From the NCBI RefSeq assembly GCF_950295315.1, contig NC_080162.1, positions 70,872,697 through 70,936,696 on the forward strand: a DNA stretch of 64,000 bases, in the 5' to 3' direction. The DNA is from Erinaceus europaeus (taxonomy: Eukaryota; Chordata; Mammalia; Eulipotyphla; Erinaceidae). Below the pieces are notes generated by a model. It made no database searches. It saw only the letters and a list, made by a program, of their open reading frames with translations, and was not told the origin of the DNA. Each line of letters opens with the position of its first letter. Position 1 is the stretch's first letter. Below are positions 43,825 to 58,796 of this stretch, piece by piece. A program made the translations under genes and the position numbers.

Positions 43825-44514
43825 TGAGTTGAACCCCTCCAAGGAGGCTACCTGAGGAGGGAAATGGGGAGAGGCCTGGGGTAGATATGCCCACCTCAAG
43901 CCATAAGGGCTCCAGTCAGGGCCTAAGAGTGGAGGGAGTTGGCTGTGCTGTCATGGTCCCATTACTGCTGCTGACTCGCTTTAGCTACTTGTCCTGCCCC
44001 CACCCCTTGCTGTCTACAGTGAGTAGGAAGGAGGCTCATCTCCAGCCCTACCTCCCAGGTCTGTGTTTGATTTTTTTAAAAACAAACAAACAAACAAAAA
44101 AAACTGGTTAGTATAAAACCTTAAAGAAATAAAACTACCTGTGGCTACCAGAGACCAGTGAGATTTTTGTTCTCAGCAGTTCCAGTAAGACCCAAGCATT
44201 TGCAGATGGGTCAAGAAACAGTTTTGGCTAAACTTACTCTTTTAGAAGGCAAAGGCACTGCATGATATTAAAGCACCTAGCCCCAAAAACGTCTGCCTCA
44301 GAAGGTGGCATTGGGCCCTGGGAACAGTTGCCAAAACAGCATTTGGATGTAGAGGGGCCTTCTGTCCAGTCCAGAAAGGCCTTCTGGAGTTTTATTTGGG
44401 GTGCTTGAAGCAGCACCCTCTTCTGGTCAGTTCCCAGACTCCTGTACAGTTGAAAGTTTTCAGGTTTCCTCTTTTTAGGTGACATCCGGCAATCTTCAAC
44501 TGGAGCATAAATGC

Positions 44515-44520
44515 TTTATT
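44515..44520 (-). terminator. HSPA12B: HSPA12B polyadenylation signal
   Basis: AATAAA on the - strand, 730 bp past the HSPA12B stop. It lies only about 380 bp from the possible distal ADISSP signal on the other strand, so the two transcripts end in a very short convergent gap. Confidence 0.8.
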
Positions 44521-45249
44521 GCCACAGGAGGGTTCTTTGGTAGGTGGGGCTGTAGCCTGGGGGCAGGAAATGTTCTAATGGCACACCTGAGTTGATGGCA
44601 GAGCTGGCACCAGCTCCCTCTTTCCTCCTCAGCCCCTACCCCCACTGCCCTTTTGTGGCTGGAGTATGAAGGTGGGTCATTGGTCCTGAAGGAAAAGCCC
44701 TCCCACTTCCACATTCCCTCACAACTGCCTTCTCTTGGTACCACCTTCAGTAGCTTGCTCCTGCCCTCTACAGGTGGCAGCCATTCTTGGGTGGGTTCTA
44801 AGGAGAGGTTTGAAGGGTTAGGGTCGACCACTCGCCACCCTCCAGTGTCAGCTGGCGCTCAGGCTCTTCTGGCTCCTGTGGCCCCTGCCACTCCAGCCAA
44901 GGCCTGGCTTGGTCCCTCCCAACTGTCTGCGAAGCCCCCGCCCACCCGCAGCAGAGGCCGGCCCTGGGGCATTCAGTCCTCGGGGTCACATGCTCCCTGT
45001 GGGAACGCCGGCTGGAAACCCTCAAAGTCCTTGACCGCAGTCCCTGGCAGAGGCTTTCAGCCTCCCAGCCCCAACCCCAGCACTGGCGCTGGTCCAGGGC
45101 CCGTCCCAAATAGCCAGCCTGGGCGTGTTCCGACCCAGCCTGCGGCGACCTCGTCCTGCCGGGCCAGAGGGCGAGGCCGGGCGCTTTGCTCCCCAGACCC
45201 CCCCCTGAGGAGGCGGGAGCGGCAGGGGCGGGGCGGGCTGCCCGCGCGC

Positions 45250-48200
45250 CTAGTGGGACAGGAAGTCGATAGCGGCGCGCACCGAGCGATTGGTGCTGAC
45301 GTCCACGGCGGTGACCTTGATCTCCGTGTCACCGAACTGCATAGCAGCGCGGATCTCGCGACGTCCCGGGGCCGCGCCTGCGCCGTCGCGCTGGCCGTCG
45401 GCGGGCTCGAGCTCCAGGCTGAGCGCGCCGCACTTGCGCACGCCGGGGTCGGTGATGAAGCGCGCGTCCTCGGCGGCGCAGCAGTACAGGTTGATGAGCA
45501 CGCGGCGCTGGCCCGGCCGCGCGGGGCAGTAGCTGCGCCGCACCTCCTCGCCCAGGGCCACTGACTGCTCGGCGGCCACGAAGCGCTCAAAGACGTCGGT
45601 GCACCAGCGGCGGCCGTCGCGGACCAGCAGCTTTTCGGGCGGGTGGCGCCCTGCCACGAAGCGGTTGAGCACACCCACGCCGTAGGTGAGCGGAGAGCGG
45701 CGCACGCGCACCACGCCCGGGGCCTGCCCGAAGAGCACCGCGCCCTTGAGGATGGTGAGGCCCACGTCGTGCGGGACCACCACACGCAGCCCCCGCGGGC
45801 CCAGAGCCGCCTGCACCGCGTGCTGCAGCACCGCCGACTCGGCGAAGCCACCTACCAGGAACAGCAGCTTCACGCCCTGCACCTCCGGCCGCTCCAGCAG
45901 CACCTCTGTGGGCCCAGGGTGGAAGGTGGACGAGAGAGAGATAAAGGGCGTGAGCTCACGATGCTGTACCAGGTGCCCACCCCTCTGTGCCCCCCGAGCC
46001 ATTCATTATAAACTGCCTTTTCAAGTATAAACTGGTAGCCTGGTTCTGATGAAAGCAGGCACGGGGTGTTTTCTTCTTTGAGGGCTGTTGGCAGTCTTTA
46101 CAGGTTCTACAAGATTTTATAACACACACATCCAGCCTGAGGTGATGATGTACATGCATGGGCATTAGATGACCGCTGAATAGGTGCAAAAATGGCAAAC
46201 GCCAGAAGAAGAAGGAGGTGCAAAAGTGGTGCAGTGGCTAAAGCACTAGACTTGCAACCATGAGCTTGCAAGTTGGAACCCTGCCATAGGCCAGAATGAT
46301 GCTGTGGTTTTCTCTCTCATGAATAGTCTTGAGAAGATAACATAAAATAGTAGTGATACAAAAAGATTTTTATGCCTAAGACACCAAAAATTCCAGGTTC
46401 AATCCCAGGTACCAACTAAAGCCAGAGATAAGCAGTGCTCTAATTATGTAAATAAATAAGGGCTGCGGTGACGTCATAATGGTTATGCAAAAAGGCCTTC
46501 ATGCATAAGATCAGGTTTAATAACGAGTACCACCATAAATCAGGTGAGCAGTACTCTGGTAAAAATAAATTTAAAGTGATAATAAAAACAAATAAAATAA
46601 GGCAAATGTTAGAAAAATGAACACCAAGTTAACTGCATTGTGCTTCCTCCGTAGACACATAAGCTGTTTGAATCTTTAACAGTTTTGGGGATCCTACCCT
46701 TTCACCTCATTTTGTAAGTGGGCAGACAGAGGCCAGAGGTCCTTTAACTTGCAAGGCAACACATCACCCCTCCTAGTCCTTAATCAGCACAGTGTGTCCT
46801 CCATAAGATGGTTCCAGACAATGCTGGCTCTCCTTGCAGAGTCTGGATGTGTGTAAGTTTCTAGGTACTAGTAGGGATTATGAGTCTGTGTATGTGTGTA
46901 TGGAGGAGTGGGGGGCAGAGGGTGGAACTTTAGGGCTTACCTATGTGCTGGATGATCCCACTGACTGTGGGCTGAAAGAGCTCGTTCATGGCCTCACAAG
47001 ACATCCTGAGCATCCCCTGTGAGGACCACTTCACGAAGTTCACACTGTAGGCAGTGAAGGGGGTACAGGTCCATGAGTCAGGGTTCAGAGCCTGGCCCTG
47101 CCCTCAGTGCACCTGGCTGCATGCTAAACAAATCCAACCCACTTTCTCATGGGGCTTCAATGCTGGTCTGCTTCCATCCTGGGCATGAAGTCCCAAGAAA
47201 GAAGTCCCCCACCTCTTCTCTTTTTCCCCCTCCTCTGGGCAGGAAAGCCAGGAGCACTACTTGACACAGAAAGGGGTAAATGCAAGGCCTTTTCCAGGGC
47301 TTGTGGGTCTTGCCCCAGTTGGGACTGCAGAGTCCATAGGATTACTGTGTGTGTGCACAGATCAGGCTGGTCCCCTCTGCCCTTCGGGCAGGGTCACCAC
47401 TCTCCTGGGCAGGGTCACTACCCCTCAGCATGTCTGAGCTGGGGGTCTCCAGGCTCACCTGCTCCTGTGCAGGGCTGTTTCCACATTGTGGCCCCGCTGC
47501 TTGCGGTAGAAGTCGATGAAGGAGAAGGGCAGGGAGATGTTGAGTGCCCCTGAGCGGTGCGGGCCTGCTGTACGTTTGCGGGCCTCAAAGGCGATGGTCA
47601 GATCCACCCAGGCTGCTGGCCTCTGCTGTTTAAAGGTGGCGATGAAGTCCTCACCAAAGATTCGACACAGCAGCTGCTCGAAGGCAAGGTCCACGCCCAC
47701 CGCACCATAGGGGCCACCTGGGTAGTGCGGGAGCACATAATGGGACTGGGCTCTGACATGGCTGTCAGGAGCAAGGCCCAGGGGTGTGGGGCTCCAAGGA
47801 TGCTGCCCAGCCACTTACCAGAGGCTTTGTAGAGCTCTTTGAGGGTGCCATGGGGCTGTTCCAGCTGGTGCACTGTCAGGTCCACTGTGCCACCCCCACA
47901 GTCTGCCACCATGTAGCGGTCTCCTGCCAGGGCAGGTGTGAACACACACTCACAGCTGCACACATACCCTTCTCCCCCAGGCTCCAGCCCTGTCTGGCTC
48001 TGACTGCCAGCATTGGGGTAGGGGGATGTGGAGTCTCAAGCATCAGCCTGAGCCTTGAGCCACAGAATGGGAGTGGGGAGGAAATGGCACTGGGGCTCCG
48101 GATCTCAGGCCTTGGAGGAGCCCCTGGAGTAGTGGGATTAGGAATGGGGCTGAATGGGGTGGGAGGAGGTGCTCGAAGGACTGGTGCTGGCTTCAGGAAT

Positions 48201-51200
48201 GTTCCTGCCCAGAGGAGAGTGCCTCTATAGCCGTCCCCGCACCTGCTTGCATCTCTGCCCACAGTTCTCCAACGCCAGACTCCACCAAGAATGTACGGCT
48301 GTGGCGGGACCTCCGCAGCTGCTCTCGAGCTGTGGGTACACAGGACTGATGTTTGGAGGTGCCTCAGCTACCACCCTGAACCCCCAACCTCCTGCCACCA
48401 TCCTCCATCAACACCAGGAGCAGCCAGTGCTCCTGAAAGTTGTTCCAACTCCTAAATGGGAGGAGGGGATGCTGAACTTCAAGGGGATCCAGAGACACTC
48501 AGAACCTTTCCCTAAGGCAGCAGGGCTCAGGGCTAATGCGTCAGGAGGGGAGAGTGATCTGGTCCAGTGGTTACTTAATGGGGAGCTCCCTACCCTGGGC
48601 TCTGAGCGGGGACTGCCTTCCTCCTTGGGCAGGCTGTGCCTCCCCCTCCTCCCCCAGACTCAGGACTGGGTTGAGTCTTGCCTTCCTCAAAGTGCTCCCC
48701 TAAAGCAAGGCAAAGCCTCTCTCCCCCACTCCCTTAGATTAGGCTCTTCCTTTAAGCTGAGCAGCAGGGATGCTTCTGCCCTCTCAGACAGGGCTCTTCC
48801 AAAATTGGGGAATCCCCTGCATGTTGGTTGTAGCTGACCCTCTGCCTCCCTGAGGGTCACAGCCTCCAAGTCTCCTACTAGGTGGCACTCACCCTGCCGG
48901 AAGCTGGAGTCGATGGAGCGGCGCTCGCCCAGACGCCCACCGCCAGGGGCCCGGCTGCTGAGGTCCAGGAGCTGGTGCAGACGCAGCTTGCGGCAGTACA
49001 CAGAGGCAGCCTCAGGCTCCAGGGCGATGAGGAGCTGCTCTGCATCCTCTCTTGACACCAGACCAGCCTGAGGATGTCACATTTGAGATTGGCACCTACG
49101 GGTGGGGCGACTGGAGCCTGTGGGCTCCCACTTCCTCACCATCACACCTCATGCCCAGCCCCTCCAATCCCTCTCTGCTGCACAAACTTGAAGCCACCCT
49201 ATGGTCAGACTAGGGAGGGGCAGGGCCATGGGATTGCCCAGCAGGAAGAGCCCCTGGGCAGGGTGGAAACCTAGAGCACCTGAGAGCTTCATGAGGGAGC
49301 TTGGATGTGGCAGGGTCTCTGCCATGGGTGCAGAGCTGGCCAGCTGAGCACTGACTGGGGGTGCTGGCATGGTGTGTGCATGGGAGGGGGTGTAATGAGT
49401 AACCATCAGGGGCAGGAAATAGTGAGGGGGTTCTTCTTGGTGCACTGACCCCTCTTTCTCCACCAGAGAATAGCCACAGGCCTCCCCACACCCAGAAAAC
49501 TGTTCCAGGGAATGTGACAGAAAAGGAAGGAAACTCTTAGCAGTGAAATTCCAGGCACCAGGACTGGCCAGTGAAAGGAAGAAAAAAACTTGGGATCTTG
49601 TTACTTCCTGATCAGGCTGGGAGGATCCTCATGGGAAGTACTTCATAATTTTTGTGGGATTCCCTGGATTCTGACCAGGTGGGGGTGGTGAGGTATAGGC
49701 ATGGGGACATCCTGCTCAAAGCCAGTCCTTCCTGAGCTGGCGGTCAGGAAAAGTGTGGAGGAAGCAGGGTGGGTACACTAGCAGGAGGGCTCTCAGAGGG
49801 TGGTGCTTGTTCTGGTTGGGCATGGCCTTGCTTCCATTCTGGTCTCTGCAGGGAGGGTGCCCACTGGGCCCAGGGTTAGTGCTCTCTGGTGACAATGATG
49901 GGCACCTGCAAATCCAGCACTGGGGTCATTGCCTGGCCCACATGTGGCTTGTGCAGCCTAGGAGCCCAGGCATCCTGTGAGTGGGGTCCACAGGCAGCCC
50001 TGAGATCACCTTTGGATGTCCTCAGGTATATGCTCCAAGCTCCTAAGGCAAGATCAAGCAATGAGTCTTGCTCTGGGAGGCTGTGAGCCCTCCCTTTATC
50101 TATACCATTTGCACTGGAGAGTGGGGTGCCTGTGATGTGCCTCCTCTTTCTTCAGACTATCGAGGGAGTCTCTCTCTTTCTCATTGCCGCCGAGGATCTG
50201 CTGTTGCTGTAGGATTGCACCATTCCCAGTGGCATTTATTTATTTATTTATTTATTTATTTTATGAGGGAAACAGAGGAAGATAAATGCAAAAAGAGGAG
50301 AGACACCGTGTGCTGCACCACACACAATGCTCTTATAAGGTGGCCAGGGGTTTGAATCTGGGTCCTTGTACTTGGTAGAGTTTGCCCTCTGAGACCAGAC
50401 AAGCTATTTCCTGACACCCCCTTCATCATTTTTTTAAAAAATATTTTATTTACTAACGAGAAAGATAAGAGGAGAAAGAGAATGAGCCAGATATCACTCT
50501 GGTACATGTGTTGCCCAGGATTGAACTTGGGACCTCATGCTTTATCCATTGAGAGTTCAGTGCTTTATCCATTGCACCACCTCCCGGATCACCATCACTT
50601 TTTTTTTTTTTAGAAGTTCCTATTTGTTAGTGAGAGAGGGCAGGAAAGACAGACACACAGAGGGCTGGGGAGACAGCATAGTGATTATGCAAATAACTTT
50701 TATGCCAGGCCCCAGCACCACCATAAACCAGAGCTGAGCTACCTCCCAGTTCCCTTTCGGGTAATATCTCTTTTTTTCCAATTTTTTTTATTGTTATAGT
50801 TATTATTGTTGTTGTTATTGATGTCGTTGTTGGATAGGACAGTGAGAAATGGAGAGAGGAGGCGAAGACAAAAAGGAGGACAGAAAGCAGTCCTGCTTCA
50901 TCACCTGTGAAGTGATTCCCCTGCAGGTGGAGAGCCAGGGCCTCAAACTGGGATTCTTATGCCAGTCCTTACGCTTTGCACCACGTGCGCTTAACCCACT
51001 GTGCTACCTCCAAACTCCCAGTTCGGGTAATATCTCTTATGGCAGGAACACCAGCAAACATGGACCCAAATCACTTATCTTCATCATTCCATAGTCCTAT
51101 TTCTTCTGCTCAAAGACTCAGTGGCTCAGGCTATGGTGGTGGTGGTGGTCCTGAAAATACTGACACTGGCTGAAGGGGATGTTTCTGCTCAGCTCCTGGC

Positions 51201-54200
51201 TGCTCCTGGCTCCCAGCTGCCCACCCCCCCCCCTTTCTCTGGAGAACAGTTCTCAACTCAATGGGAACCACCTTCTCCTCCTCACCCTTCTCCTCCCCAT
51301 CCCAGCAATGACAGATTGATGGATGGACAAAGAACTGGCTACACTGCCTCACCATGGAAAACCCCAAGCTGTAACTCTCCTTCCAGAGGGCTCCATAGGG
51401 CCAAGACTAGGCTAGAGGAGCTGAGATCACACTCCTCCCCAGCTCTTTTTCCTGCCCTCCTTCCCATACTCTCTGCTATCTGAAAGCCCTTCTTCAGTCC
51501 ACCACAAGCACAAGAATCCCCCCATCTTGGGCTCTGTTTCCAGAAAACTTGACTTAAGATACTTGTTAAAGTGTTCCAGGCTCTCCTTGCCCCTCTACCC
51601 TCTTCCTGCAGGCACAATCCCTCTTCTCCTGGTGGTAACAACCTTCCAAAATGCCCATCAAGACTGAAGGTCTACATCATGACTCAGTGGTTCCAAGCTT
51701 GAGGAGTGGATGGCAATACGGGGCTATCCCCAGGACCTCCTATGCCCACCCTTCTGGCCACACATTCTCACCAGGTAGGCTGCTTCTCGCATGAACTGCT
51801 TGGCAGGCTGTTTCCAGATGGCAGGCACTGTCAACACCCAGCGCACAGTATCCTTATCTGGCATCGAGGGACACTGCTCTCGCAGCTCCTGAAGCAGAAG
51901 GGGGCTGTTAACTTGGGTTAGGGCAGGGGGAGGAGGAATCTTCCTTCATTCCTCTTTGGTTGCTGGAGCAGATAATCAAGTTTCAGGAAGGACATCCCAG
52001 CTGAGTTGGAAGAATCCTAACAACCTCCTTGCCCAGTTCTGTGTACACTTATTTATTCACTTATTTGTCATAAAGACAGAAAGAGAGAATGAAAGAGACC
52101 ATAGCACCAAAACTTTCTTCAACACAGTGGGGGCCAGGTTTGAAACTGGTCTATCCAAGTGAGCTATTTCAACATCCCTACTCATGTATGGTCTGATGTA
52201 GGCATTACCAGGTTGGAAGGCAGGGGACTGGAGAAGATGACGTTTGATCCCTGGCAGTGGTCTTCTGGTGGGCCACACCTGAGTCCCCACTCTCTTATTT
52301 CCATGTGCTTATGGGATGAATGAAGGATGAGGGGGTGTACTAGGCGGGAAGGTTGGGTGCATAAGGACTTGTGGGTTCACAGAGATGGGCTACAACATAC
52401 CTGAAGGGCATGCTCCTTGAAGAAGCACAAGGCATGGGCAAACACCTCCAGGGCAGGCATTTTCTTTCCATTCACTGCTTCCAGCTGGGTCTTCAAGGTG
52501 AGATCCTGGCCAGGAACACATGGTGGCTTTGGCCCCCGTTTCCTGACCTCTTTTCATAATATCACGCCTTTTCTGGAAGCTTCTCATTCACACTGCTCTA
52601 CACTGGTCGGAAGCTCCCATTAGGGCAGTGCTTAGGCCCAGTCCCTCCTTAGCCCCACCCCTATCTTCTCACCTTCCAGCCCCCCCTACACCGTGGTTCC
52701 CGCCCCACCCCCTCACTAGGCCCCCCACCTCACTCTCTAGCTTTGCTTTTTCTCCCAGAGCCCCGCCCTTCCCGCCTCCCTGGCTGGAACCAGTTCAGAG
52801 CCAGAAAGTGACTCACAGTGGCGCTGTGGATCTTCATCTTGAACTTCTCAAAGTAGAGCCAGTCCCGCGCCTCCTCAGGGTCCAGATCGTGGTAGTAGTC
52901 GCGGGCGGTGTAGCCGAAGCTGTGAAAGGCACCTTCCGGGGTCAGAAGCAGGCAAGTGGGTGTCTTCTGGTGGGCCACGCCTGGGTCCCCACCCTCCCAT
53001 TTCCTGAGGAGAAACAGGACACTCAATGGCCACAGGTCATCAATCTTACCCTCCCTTTGTGGGCACTGGCTGAGACCATCTCTGTGACCTCCTCCAGGGG
53101 CTTTGCCTCCTCATCCTCAGTCTTCCTGTGTATCAAGTGAGGATAATGATGACATTTATCTCTTAAGTGTTTTAGTGAGGGTAGTACTTGGCATCTACTT
53201 AAATCTCCACAAATGCTGCTTATGGGGTCTCCTGTCCTCCAACATTACCAGTTTCTGCTCCCCCAGGTGCTCAGGCCCCATTTCCCTGCACCCTTAACAA
53301 GCACCAGCAAGCCATCACCTATCTGCCTGGGCCTGTCCTGATGTGGACCTCTGCAGTCGCCTTCTGCCAGCCAGACAGTTTACCCTCCTCTATGCCATCT
53401 TCATGGCACAGGTCCTGCAAGGCACTTTATGAACATTCCTGTCTGACCTGTCCCGGCCGGCTGCACCGTGCATGGGGTCCTCCAAGCCTAAATGAGATCC
53501 CAGACCTTCTTCTCCACAAGCAACCACAGGGATCTTAGCTCAGTTCCCTGCCCAACAAATCTCTCCCTTCCTCTGCCTTCTCTGACAGGGTGACCCCTGT
53601 AGGCCAAGCTCACCACTGCAGCCTTTTGGGGGCAAGAACTGGGAATCCAGGTAGTAGAAACAGCATGTACAAAAGCTTAGAGGTGTGAGAGTCAGGTGTA
53701 CTTGCTATAGGATGCTTCAAGAGAGAAATACAGGAATGTTATCATCAGATAAGGAAGGGTCTTGAATGCTATATCGGAATTATCTCTTGGTGTACTGTAA
53801 GTCAGAGTGAAGAAGCATGCCCACATTTGCCTTTAGAAAAGCACACACTTTACCATGTGTGAAGAACCAGGTTCGAGGCCTCTGGCCACATGGGAGCACC
53901 TGTACAGGGAAAGCTTCCTATCCTAAGTGGAGAACTGTTATAGTCTCTTTCTCTCCCTCTCCCCCTCCCCCCCGTGTGTGTCTCCTTCCTTCCTCCTCCC
54001 CCTCTTCTCCTTCTTTCTCTCTCTCTCTCTCTCTAAAAAAGAAGAGACTACAGTTTGGGAAGTGGTGCAGTGGATAAGGACTTGGGGCCTTGAACCTCAA
54101 ACCCGGGTCATGAACATGGTAAAGTAGGTGCCTTCTCTGTTGAGTTAATTCAATGGTCTAATTTTCTTTCTTTCTTTCTATCTATCTTTCTTTCCTTTAT

Positions 54201-57200
54201 TTATTTATTTTTTCCATTTGAGATGTTAGACCTAGAAATATACCCTAGGGAAATTCCTGCACAAGTTTTCAAAGAAAGACACGTGCTGTGGCATATTAAG
54301 ATGGAAAATAAGTGGTTTGGGAGAGGGCACAATGGATAAAGCGTTGGACTCTCAAGTGTGAGGTTCTGAGTTTGATCCCCAGCAGCACGTGTTAAGAGTG
54401 ATGTTCTGGGAGGGCCGGGTGGTAGCACAGTGGGTTAAGTGCACGTGACACAAAGTGCAAGGACCGGCTTAAGGATCCAGGTTCAAGCCCCCGGCTCCCC
54501 ACCTGCAGGGGAATCGCTTCACAAGCGGTGAAGCAGATCTGCAGGTGTCTACCTTTCTCTCCCCCTCTCTGTCTTCCCCTCCTCTCTCCATTTCTCTCTG
54601 TACTATCCAACAACAACGACATCAACAATAACAACAATAACCACAACGATAAACAAAAAGGACAACAAAAGGGAAGAGGTGGCCTCCAGGAGCAGTGGAT
54701 TCATAGTGCAGGCACCAAGCCCCAGCAATTACCCTGGAGGCACAAAAAAAAAAAAGAATTTAGGTAAAAAGAGTGATGCTCTGGATCTTTTTCTCTCTCT
54801 CTCTCTCTTCCTATCTCTAACATCAACCACAAAATAAATAAATAAATCAAAGGGGAAATAAACCCTAAAACTACTAATAGCAGAATCAATACATCATGAC
54901 ACATGCATACCACAGAACACTATACATCTATCAATATTAAAAGAAAGTGGTGGTTCTTTGTGTATGGTATGACATATCTACAGAATTATGATGAAAGTTT
55001 AACAAAGACAAGTTGTATGCTATCCCACTCTTATTTTAGAAACACACATCTTTGAATATAAAACATTAATTCCCTAATAAAGAAATTTAAAAAAAAAGAA
55101 ACACACATCTGTTGAGTGGGGGAGATAGCATAATGATTATGCAAATAGACTCTCATGCCTAGGTTCCAAAGTCTCAGGTTCAATCCCCCACACCACCATA
55201 AACCAGAGCTGAGCAGTGCTCTGATAGAGAAAAAAAAATGGGGGTGGTGGTGGTGCACCTGGTTGAGTCCACATGTTACAGTGCACAAGGGCCTGGGTTT
55301 GAGCCCCCAGTCCCCACCAGTAGGGGGAAAGCTTTGTGAGTAGTGAAGCAGTGCTGCAGGTGTCTCTCCTCTGTCTCTCTATCTCCCCTCCTCGATTTCT
55401 GGCTGTCTCTATCCAACAAATAAAGATAATAAAAAAATAATAATTAAAAAAAGAAAACATGCAGGAGGCTGGGTGAAGCGCAAGGACCAGTGTAAGGATC
55501 CCAGTTCGAGCCCCCGGCTTCCTACTTGCAGAGGGGGTCGCTTCACAAGCGGTGAAGCAGGTCTGCAGGTGTCTATATTTCTCTTCCCCTCTCTGTCTTC
55601 CCCTCCTCTCTCCATTTCTCTCTGTCCTATCCAACAACAACAACAACAACCACAATAACAACAATAGCAAAACAACAAGGGCAACAATTTGGGAAAAATG
55701 GCCGACAGGAGCAGTGGATTTGTAGTGCAGGCACCAAGCCCCAGCGATAACCCTGGAGGCAAAAAAGAAAAAGAAAAAAAAAAAAGAAAGAAAGAAAATA
55801 AAAAATTAAAAAAAAAAAAGAAAACATGCATATTTAATGTGTATTGTGTGTTTACTTATCAGCCAAGAAAGAGATTTGTGTATTTTATTGTATGGTTGTT
55901 ACAGCTAAAAAACAAAACATTAAAATTACAAGCAAAGGCCAGAATTTCTGGCAGAGGGCATGGAATTGCCCCAAGTGAGGTTGGGGGCCCAGCCTGTATC
56001 CTCAGATGTTTTACCCCAGCAGGGAGCCCCAGACTAGGGATGAAAGGAGCTCTAAGATAGCCTCCTATGTCTCTCCACATTGAGAGTACATCTGGGCCCA
56101 GGTGTGACCTAGGGTGAGGACCCCCACCCCCACCCCCACCGCCCTCACCTCATCATGTGGATGGCCTCAGGGTCACTGGCAAAGCTGAAGGCGTAGCCAC
56201 TGGATGTGGTGCCGAAGTCTATGGCTACCACCACGGAGAAGGGGGCTGGTTGTGGGGATCGTGCCTCAGGCTTCTGCAAGTGTAAGAGCCCTCAAGGTCA
56301 GGTTGACTGCTGTGGGGGACCCTGTCCTTTATTGGCTGGGGTCCAGACCAGCCTTCCCCACTCACCCACCAACTTGGATATCCCTCCTTCCCCTCCAAGA
56401 CTGAGCCCTGGAGACCCCCCAACTACCTAGAAAGCCCACAGCCTCTCAAGGAGGCACATGTAAGTTGTTCAAGCTCCAGCTTTCCTGCCCCCAGTCTTCT
56501 GTCGCCTTCTGCTTAAACTGCCTTAGTCCCACCCCCAAATCACACACTTCCACAGCCTGTCCACCCTTGGCCCAGCCTCAGCCCAGCTGGGAGCAATTTT
56601 GCTCCTCTGGGCAGCCTCACAGCTCACAGGCCTGTATACACCTGACCCTTTTGTTCTTTGTGATCACAGTGGCATAGCCAGACTTTTTCAGGTTCTGTGG
56701 CAGAGATGCTTGTGCCCAGAGAGTGTTCCCTGTCTTTCCCTAGTCTGGACTCCCTGAAAACAAGGGCCTCCCAGGTTAGATCACCAAAGTGAGGCCATCC
56801 CAGTGGGGTGACCCAGAGCGAATAAGAGAAGGTTACGTGCTGAATACTTCAAGCTTACAGTTTTCAGGCTCTATTTTTGCAGTGTGCCATCTCTTTCCCA
56901 GAAGAGAACTTGTATTAAGGAGGGGCTGTAGATGAAAGGAAGGGGAGCAACTTTGGCAGGCCTCCGTGCTTTGAGGACCTAGAAAAACTGCATGCTCAGA
57001 AGTACGTCTGCCCCAGACTGGCTAGTCACAATGGTCCTGCCTGTTCTTGGAGGCTGAAGCTGGGCATTAGTTACCTGGAATCACCTCAGTAAGTAAGTGT
57101 TATCCCCACACCTAAGGCTCCTGCTTCTGGGGGAGCAGGACTCAAGTATACAGGGGCAGAAGACATGGGGGCACTCCCAGCTGGGTCCATGCCCTAGCAG

Positions 57201-58031
57201 GGCTCTGCGAGACACCAGACCTTACTTTCTGAGTTATGACCCCACTGCACACCACCCAAGACACCCAGCACCCTGACATCTGCTTACTGGAGACTGTGAG
57301 GGTGTGAGAGGGGCAATGCCACAGCTTTCCTGTGTCCTCGGTGAGCCGGGAGGGCTTGGTATCGGGGAGCGCTCTGGGCTGGAACCTGCAAGAAGACAAG
57401 TCACTCTGGCATATGCAGGGCAAGGGGCTGGTGGAGGGCCTCAGGCCTGGATCAGGAAGTTCTTCATTAGTCCTTGCTGGGCCAAGGCATGGGGTGCCCT
57501 AAGCAAGGGGAACTAAGGGGGGATTCAAAGGGGAAGGAAGGGAGGTGGCTGTAGGGCCTGTTACCATTTAGAAGTGACCTATCTCTCGAGGGTGACCAGT
57601 ACCTAGGGCCTGTCTCCTGGCATCTCAAACACAGCAGGAAAAGGGAGACACAGAGAAGCACTGTGTGTGTGTGTGTGGGGGGGGGGGGTTGGGGGTGGAG
57701 ACCAAGGCCAGAGACAGGAAGGCAGGGGAGATGGTGTGGGTGGACTCCTGGGGTAGGTAGGGGGTGGAGAATCCAGAAAAGGTGGGGAGAATTGCTCCCC
57801 TCCCCCCTAAGGCTTGGACATATGGTTCTAATTAGGACCTGAGGGAGCCAAACTCTCAACTCCCCTTAAGGGCCAGACAGGTCCAGAAGCTGTGCTGCCT
57901 GGGGAGGATCATGGGAGGGGAGCTCTTCACCCTCCCCCAACCAGCCCTCAGCTATGGGGGGTACTCACAACACTAAGAAGTCTGATTCCAAGTGCCTTTC
58001 CCCTACTAAACACACACGCGCGCCACACACA

Positions 58032-58094
<63 letters not shown>

Positions 58095-58763
58095 GAGTAG
58101 CAGACCTCTCCAGGCCCAGGGTTCTGGTGGGAGGATGCAGAGTAGCCCCATGAAAGCAGCTCAGACCAGGCCTGGAGGCCCAGACAGCCCAGAGCATGAG
58201 GGCTGGACATCCCCTAGGCTCACTACCAGCACACTGGTCTTTACTGAGGCTCCTGTGAGCTATAAGGTTCAGTCATCAGGAAATGTGTGAACCCAGAGTC
58301 AAGCAGGTTTGTCAGTCTGAGCCAGGGCCAGGCCTAAGTTCCCTCACCAGCTGTCTGCTGTATGGCCCTCCCTATTCAGGACTCTCTGGACCTGGGGTAC
58401 CCCTGGGAACACATGGGAGGGGCAGGGACACAGTGGTTACATTCCCAGATAGATGGTCATTGCCAGCTTAGTCCAGACACCAGTTCTAGTTTGAGGGGCC
58501 AGATTACTGTGGCTCAAGCCTGGGAAGGGAGGCAGGAAGGAAGGGCCCAGCCCGCCAGGTCTTTGTGAATGGACTTCCTGAGGAGTGTCCCTCCTGCCTC
58601 CTGGCCTCCCACCCCCGCAGAGAGCCCAAACCTGCTCCCAGGCCAAGCCACAGGCAGGCAGGCACGCACATGGGATTCACACACATTCTCACATCAGGGT
58701 CTGTGCAAAAAGACCTGTCCACAGGCTGGCAGGCAGGCAGGCACGCACACACGCACACACATA

Positions 58764-58796
<33 letters not shown>

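Noticed and set aside
44653..45564. 303-codon + strand frame
   Set aside because: Antisense to the last HSPA12B exon and its 3' untranslated region; long because the exon is GC-rich.
45057..45851. 264-codon - strand frame over the HSPA12B last exon
   Set aside because: Same strand but out of phase with the conserved HSPA12B reading.
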